This document shows positions 60,523 to 64,000 of a stretch of 64,000 bases of DNA, piece by piece. The DNA comes from AP-15 sp963750195 (GTDB lineage Bacteria; Pseudomonadota; Alphaproteobacteria; ATCC43930; CGMCC-115725), in the NCBI GenBank assembly GCA_963750195.1, contig CAVVPS010000018.1, positions 248,001 to 312,000 on the forward strand. Reading direction: 5' to 3'. Every line of letters starts with the position of its first letter. Positions within the stretch are counted from its first letter, which is position 1. The notes under the pieces are model-generated. The model saw nothing but the letters and a program-made list of their open reading frames with translations, made no database searches and was not told the DNA's origin. A program made the translations under genes and the position numbers.

Positions 60523-61671
60523 TCAGAGGGTCAGCGGCGGCAGGTCGATCCAGCGCCGTTCGCGGTCGCTCTGGTGGCAGGCTTCGGCGAGCTGGACGCC
60601 CTTGGCGCCTTCGATCAGCGGCGACGGGAACGATATGTCCTCGACGACATGGCGCAGAAACAATTCCCAGCCCTCGCGATAGCTGTTCTTGAACGGGTCG
60701 AGGCTCGGCATCTCCTGCCATTCGTCGTCGAACACCGCGCTTTGCGGCCGCTCGGGGTCGAAAAACGGCCGCGGCGTCGCGACCAACGGCTGGACGAAGC
60801 AGCGATGAAGGCCGCACACCGCCGAGCCCTTGGCGCCGTCAACCTGGATCTGTAAGAGGTCGTCGCGTTTGACCCGGCTCGCCCAGGACGAGCTGATTTG
60901 CGCGATCGCCCCGCCGGCCAATTCGAAGATCGCGAAGGCGTGGTCCTCGACATCGACATCGTATGGTTTGCCGGCCTCGTCGATACGTTGCGGTTGCGCC
61001 GTTATCTCGCGGCACGACACTGCTTCGATCGGCCCGAGCAGCCGGTCGAAAATGTAACGCCAATGCGCGAACATATCGAGGATCAGCCCGCCGCCGGCCG
61101 CGCGCTGGTAATTCCAGCTCGGCCGTTGCGACGGATAAAGCTCCCCGTTGAACACCCACCAGCCGAAATCGAGGCGGATCGACAGAACCCGGCCGAAATA
61201 GTCGGCGTCGTACAGCCTTCGGAGCTTTTTGAGGCCGGGCAGGAACAACTTGTCCTGAACGACCCCGTTCTTGACGCCAGCCCGCTGGGCTTGCCGAGCC
61301 AGCGACAGGGCTTGCTCCAGCGTCTCGGCCACCGGCTTTTCGGTGTAGACATGCTTGCCGGCGGCGATAGCGGCCGCGAGGCGCTGCGGCCGTCCACCGG
61401 TCGCGGCCGCGTCGAAATAGATGTCGATTGCCTTGTCGGCGAGGCAGGCATCGCGATCGGCGCTCCATCTGAGGCCCCCGCTCGCCCCAGCAAGCGCCGC
61501 GAGCTTTTCGGGGTTGCGGCCGAGCAGCACCGGCTCGGGGACGAGGCGGTCGCCATTGCCGAGCAACAGCCCGCCCTCGCCGCGGATCGCCAGCAGCGCC
61601 TTCAGATGCTGCGTGGTGCCGAGCCGCCCGGTTGCGCCCTCGATGACAACGCCGATTGGGCGTGTGCCCAT
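60523..61671 (-). CDS. Gfo/Idh/MocA family oxidoreductase
   Basis: A 382-residue NAD(P)-dependent dehydrogenase. The N-terminal Rossmann domain is variant: MGTRPIGVVIEGATGRLGTTQHLKAL, then IDIYFDAAATGGRPQRLAAAIAAGKHVYTEKPVAETLEQAL with the EKP catalytic motif. The C-terminal domain includes LDFGWWVFNGELYPSQRPSWNYQRAAGGGLILDMFAHWRYIFDRLLG (metal-free substrate loop with the conserved Asp and His). It oxidises a sugar or polyol-like substrate. Its start lies eight bases after the stop of the class III aminotransferase, so they form one operon: the dehydrogenase makes a keto group and the aminotransferase could aminate it. That pairing is inference. Confidence 0.9.
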   Translation of the reverse strand: MGTRPIGVVIEGATGRLGTTQHLKALLAIRGEGGLLLGNGDRLVPEPVLLGRNPEKLAALAGASGGLRWSADRDACLADKAIDIYFDAAATGGRPQRLAAAIAAGKHVYTEKPVAETLEQALSLARQAQRAGVKNGVVQDKLFLPGLKKLRRLYDADYFGRVLSIRLDFGWWVFNGELYPSQRPSWNYQRAAGGGLILDMFAHWRYIFDRLLGPIEAVSCREITAQPQRIDEAGKPYDVDVEDHAFAIFELAGGAIAQISSSWASRVKRDDLLQIQVDGAKGSAVCGLHRCFVQPLVATPRPFFDPERPQSAVFDDEWQEMPSLDPFKNSYREGWELFLRHVVEDISFPSPLIEGAKGVQLAEACHQSDRERRWIDLPPLTL

Positions 61672-61678
61672 CCGGGGT

Positions 61679-63028
61679 TCAGCCCGTCGCGACGACGATT
61701 GCGGCGCGCAGGATTTCGGGGATGCGGTCGATGATATCCTCCGGGGTCATCAGCGGCGGCGCGAGGCAGATCGTGTCGCCGATCACCGGATCGGCGCTGC
61801 CCGCCCGAACCCGCAGCAACAACCCGCGCGCCAGTGCTTCGCGGGTAATGCGGGCCCCCAGCCCGAGCGCCGGCGCCTTGCTGCCGCGGTCGGACACCAG
61901 CTCGATCCCGCACATCATGCCGAGCCCGCGCACATCGCCGACCGCCGGCAGATCGCGCAGCCCTTCAACGCCCGCCAGCAGCCGCTTGCCGATGACCGCT
62001 GCGCGCTCGACCAGCCCCTCGCTCTCGATGATCTCGACATTGCGCAAACCGACCGCGCAGCACACCGGGTGGCCGGAATAAGTCGCGGCGTGCATGAATT
62101 TGCGGTCGGCCGGCGCGCTCTCGATCGCCTCGTGCACGCGTTTCGAGGCAATGACGCCGCCCAAAGGAAGATAGCCGCTCGTCACCCCCTTGGCGAAGGA
62201 GACCAGATCGGGCTCGACCCCCCAATGCCCGAGCGCGAACCATCGGCCGGTGCGGCCGAACCCGGTGATGACCTCGTCGGCGATCAGCAACACATCGTGG
62301 CGGTCGCAGATCTCGCGCAGGGCCGGGAAATAGCTCGGTGGCGGCACGATCACCCCGCCTGCGCCCATGACCGGCTCGGCGATCACCGCCGCTACGGTAT
62401 CGGGTCCCTCGGTGAGGATTGCCTTTTCGACCGCCTCGGCCGCCCCCAAGCCAGGATCTTCGTTGCCGGGCCAGCGATAAGCGTAAGGCGCCGTCACCTG
62501 GATAAAGCCCGGGACCAGGGGTCCGAACATCTTGTGGTAGGCGGCCATGCCGGTGGCGCTCATCGCCGCCATCGTCACCCCGTGATAGGCGTGGATACGC
62601 GAGATGATCTTGGTCTTTGTTGGCTTTTCTTTGACCTTCCAGTAATAGCGCGCGAATTTGAATGCTGATTTGTTGGATTCGGCGCCGGCGGTCGTGAAAT
62701 AGACGGCCGAAGAATTCGCGTAGGCGTGGCCCACGATCTTTTCGCTCAGCCGCACCGCCGGCTCATTGGTCTGGCCGATATAGGCCGAGGCGAAGGCGAC
62801 GCGGCGCATCTGCGCCGCGGCGGCGTCGGCCAGCTCGCCTCGTCCGTGACCGACATTGACGTTCCACAGTCCCGACAGGCTGTCGATGTATTCGCGGCCG
62901 TCCGCATCGCGAAGCATCGCGCCCTTGCCCTCGACGATGACCAGCGGCTGCCGGTGATCGTCGGGATGGTGCAGCGGGTGAACCAGATAGCGCCGGTCGG
63001 TTTCGATCAGCTGGGTGGTGCCGTCCAT
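61679..63028 (-). CDS. Class III aminotransferase (omega-amino acid:pyruvate type)
   Basis: A 449-residue PLP enzyme starting MDGTTQLIETDRRYLVHPLHHPDDHRQPLVIVEGKGAMLRDADGREYIDSLSGLWNVNVGHG after CAGGAG. Family landmarks: YFTTAGAESNKSAFKFARYYWKVK, AYHGVTMAAMSATG, VAAVIAEPVMGAGGVIVPP, LLIADEVITGFGRTGRWFALGHWGVEPDLVSFAKGVTSGYLPLGG (PLP Lys in AKGVTSG) and the Thr-Tyr loop. It transfers amino groups between omega-amino acids or amines and pyruvate. It is upstream of, and in the same operon as, the Gfo/Idh/MocA dehydrogenase. Confidence 0.93.
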   Translation of the reverse strand: MDGTTQLIETDRRYLVHPLHHPDDHRQPLVIVEGKGAMLRDADGREYIDSLSGLWNVNVGHGRGELADAAAAQMRRVAFASAYIGQTNEPAVRLSEKIVGHAYANSSAVYFTTAGAESNKSAFKFARYYWKVKEKPTKTKIISRIHAYHGVTMAAMSATGMAAYHKMFGPLVPGFIQVTAPYAYRWPGNEDPGLGAAEAVEKAILTEGPDTVAAVIAEPVMGAGGVIVPPPSYFPALREICDRHDVLLIADEVITGFGRTGRWFALGHWGVEPDLVSFAKGVTSGYLPLGGVIASKRVHEAIESAPADRKFMHAATYSGHPVCCAVGLRNVEIIESEGLVERAAVIGKRLLAGVEGLRDLPAVGDVRGLGMMCGIELVSDRGSKAPALGLGARITREALARGLLLRVRAGSADPVIGDTICLAPPLMTPEDIIDRIPEILRAAIVVATG

Positions 63029-63304
63029 GTCGTGCTCCTGAAGCGCGTGTCCCTTGCTGGCACCCTTACCGCGCCGGCCTCGCCGCGACAACCGCGCCGT
63101 TGGCCTGACGTGGCGTTGCGGTCGAGCCTCCTGCCGAAATTCCCGCGTCGGGCCAGCAGAGATTTTGTTAACGCAAAATCTTCCCACCCTTCGTTTTCGC
63201 TTGATCGGAGGGCTGTCCCCTGGCAAGCATGCGCGCGCCTTAATCGGCGGTATCGAACAAGCCTGCCGAGCCCAGCGGCAGCCAGCCAAATCCCAGGAGG
63301 AAAC

Positions 63305-63532
63305 GTGACCCGACCCCGCGCTGCCGATGATTTCGCGACGATTCATGCACGCCTGGCTGAGCTGCGCCGCGAGCGCGAGCAAGCGTCGAAACAGGATGTT
63401 CTCGGTGATGACGACCCCGGCCGAGGCGAGCGGAAGCTGCTCGACACTCCGGAAGGCCGCCAGCGACCGGAAAAGAACGGTTGGATGACAGTCCCGGCTG
63501 CTCGCCGCTACGGCCCCGGACGCTCGCGGTAG
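63305..63532 (+). CDS. Small basic hypothetical protein, 75 residues
   Basis: GTG 63305 follows an excellent AGGAGGAAAC ribosome site. The product, MTRPRAADDFATIHARLAELRREREQASKQD, opens with an amphipathic helix and continues in a basic, disordered tail (GERKLLDTPEGRQRPEKNGWMTVPAARRYGPGRSR). Related short proteins with the same DDFA..I..R..ELRRERE opening occur in other Alphaproteobacteria (from memory). It converges with the M81 peptidase gene, two bases apart. Function unknown. Confidence 0.6.
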   Translation: MTRPRAADDFATIHARLAELRREREQASKQDVLGDDDPGRGERKLLDTPEGRQRPEKNGWMTVPAARRYGPGRSR

Positions 63533-63534
63533 CC

Positions 63535-64000
63535 CTATCGGTTGGGCAGGTCGAGCGGATAGATCGGCCGCCTGACTTTCTTGAAATCCAGCTGGCCGTA
63601 ATCCGAGGTGCACACCCCGACGCCGGCGCAGTCGACCACCGCCTTGGCCAACTTGCCGAGGCCGGCGCGCCAATGGATGCGGCTCTTCAGCATGACGTAA
63701 CGCTTTTGCATCGGGTCGATGCCGAGGCTGACCAGACAATTCAGATCGGACGGTTCGACATGGCGCGAGATCATCACGATCTCGGCCGTCCCTGTGTCCA
63801 GCACCACCGTCGGGCCCATATCCATCTGCACCCCGCGCGCCATCGGACCGCGGTTTTTGTAACGGCCGGCGGAAATCATCTTGACGGTCCCGGTCACACT
63901 CAGCGGCGGACTTTCGGCCGGGATCGCCGGCATCGCGATCTTGCCGCCGATCGACAAGGTCACTCGCGCGCCGATGCCGGCGGCGATCGCCTGCTGCACC
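63535..64000 (-). CDS. MlrC-like M81 family metallopeptidase, C-terminal part (5' end outside window)
   Basis: The frame is open to the right edge; 155 residues are visible. The last part of M81 (microcystin-LR-degrading MlrC-like) peptidases is recognisable: GARVTLSIGGKIAMPAIPAESPPLSVTGTVKMISAGRY, GPTVVLDTGTAEIVMISRHVEPSDLNCLVSLGIDPMQKRYVMLKSRIHWRAGLG and the end DFKKVRRPIYPLDLPN. The catalytic N-terminal domain lies beyond 64000. These enzymes hydrolyse linear or cyclic peptides and are usually found with amino acid or peptide importers. Confidence 0.85.
   Translation of the reverse strand, partial: VQQAIAAGIGARVTLSIGGKIAMPAIPAESPPLSVTGTVKMISAGRYKNRGPMARGVQMDMGPTVVLDTGTAEIVMISRHVEPSDLNCLVSLGIDPMQKRYVMLKSRIHWRAGLGKLAKAVVDCAGVGVCTSDYGQLDFKKVRRPIYPLDLPNR

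Noticed and set aside
1..64000. CRISPR array or Cas genes
   Set aside because: No regularly spaced direct repeats of 25-40 bases and no Cas-like protein seen.

Overview
The window is about two-thirds G+C, with long codon-biased genes, ATGA-type overlaps, RpoH-type heat-shock sigma factor, ApaG, RluD, and the sppA-aroC-fabI-yihY-pdxH neighbourhood. Together with protein sequence features this suggests a soil or freshwater alphaproteobacterium of the Rhodospirillales/Rhizobiales type. No rRNA, tRNA or CRISPR array was recognised. The sequence is rich in single-base frameshifts: about 17 genes resume in the next frame after what reads as one extra base. That pattern points to indel errors in the assembly more than to wholesale gene decay, so I give each such gene its full repaired extent.

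Layout. 1-3305 (minus): lipoprotein fragment, then an operon of alpha/beta-hydrolase, luciferase-like flavin monooxygenase and nitroreductase. 3492-8686 (plus, one minus): cyclic-nucleotide/PP2C regulator, CBS protein, isoprenylcysteine methyltransferase-like protein, small secreted protein, acetyltransferase, AAA ATPase. 8865-12215: quinone reductase, shikimate dehydrogenase paralogue, type II secretion N-like protein. 12509-19901: catabolic operon with a molybdenum hydroxylase (FAD subunit plus a fused Fe-S/Mo subunit), NDP-forming acyl-CoA synthetase-like protein, enoyl-CoA hydratase and amidohydrolase, followed by a decayed IS630 copy. 20435-26465: VOC protein, GMC oxidoreductase, secreted amidohydrolase, second molybdenum hydroxylase. 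26490-32345: MetE-like protein, a 23-residue ORF with a perfect Shine-Dalgarno and its own terminator, GSA-type aminotransferase, DUF917 protein and HyuA.

32544-36062 (minus) is a four-part set of a stand-alone adenylation domain, carrier protein and two alpha/beta hydrolases like those that accompany exosortase-A exopolysaccharide loci, but no exosortase is present. It sits between convergent hyuA and sppA, and fragments of the ends of both genes are duplicated on its two sides. That is the mark of an insertion. 36283-43950 is conserved housekeeping (SppA, AroC, FabI, YihY, PdxH, CDF transporter, RMD1 protein). 44585-47749 is an operon of 2OG-Fe(II) oxygenase, cysteine-dioxygenase-like cupin, metallo-beta-lactamase and HAD phosphatase. 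47750-49760 is a lower-G+C accessory stretch with an IS3 remnant and an orphan protein.

49760-64000: GST, malate/lactate dehydrogenase, VOC-like protein, RpoH, RluD and a small membrane protein, then a bifunctional methyltransferase/ATP-grasp protein, ArgE, FolE, ApaG, a second luciferase-like oxidoreductase, a Gfo/Idh/MocA dehydrogenase with a class III aminotransferase, and the end of an MlrC-like M81 peptidase. The gene content (broad oxidoreductases, amidohydrolases, CoA enzymes) suits a heterotroph using varied aromatic and amino-acid-derived carbon. The best candidates for something new are the duplicated-flank adenylation island, the methyltransferase/ATP-grasp fusion and the 23-residue ORF.
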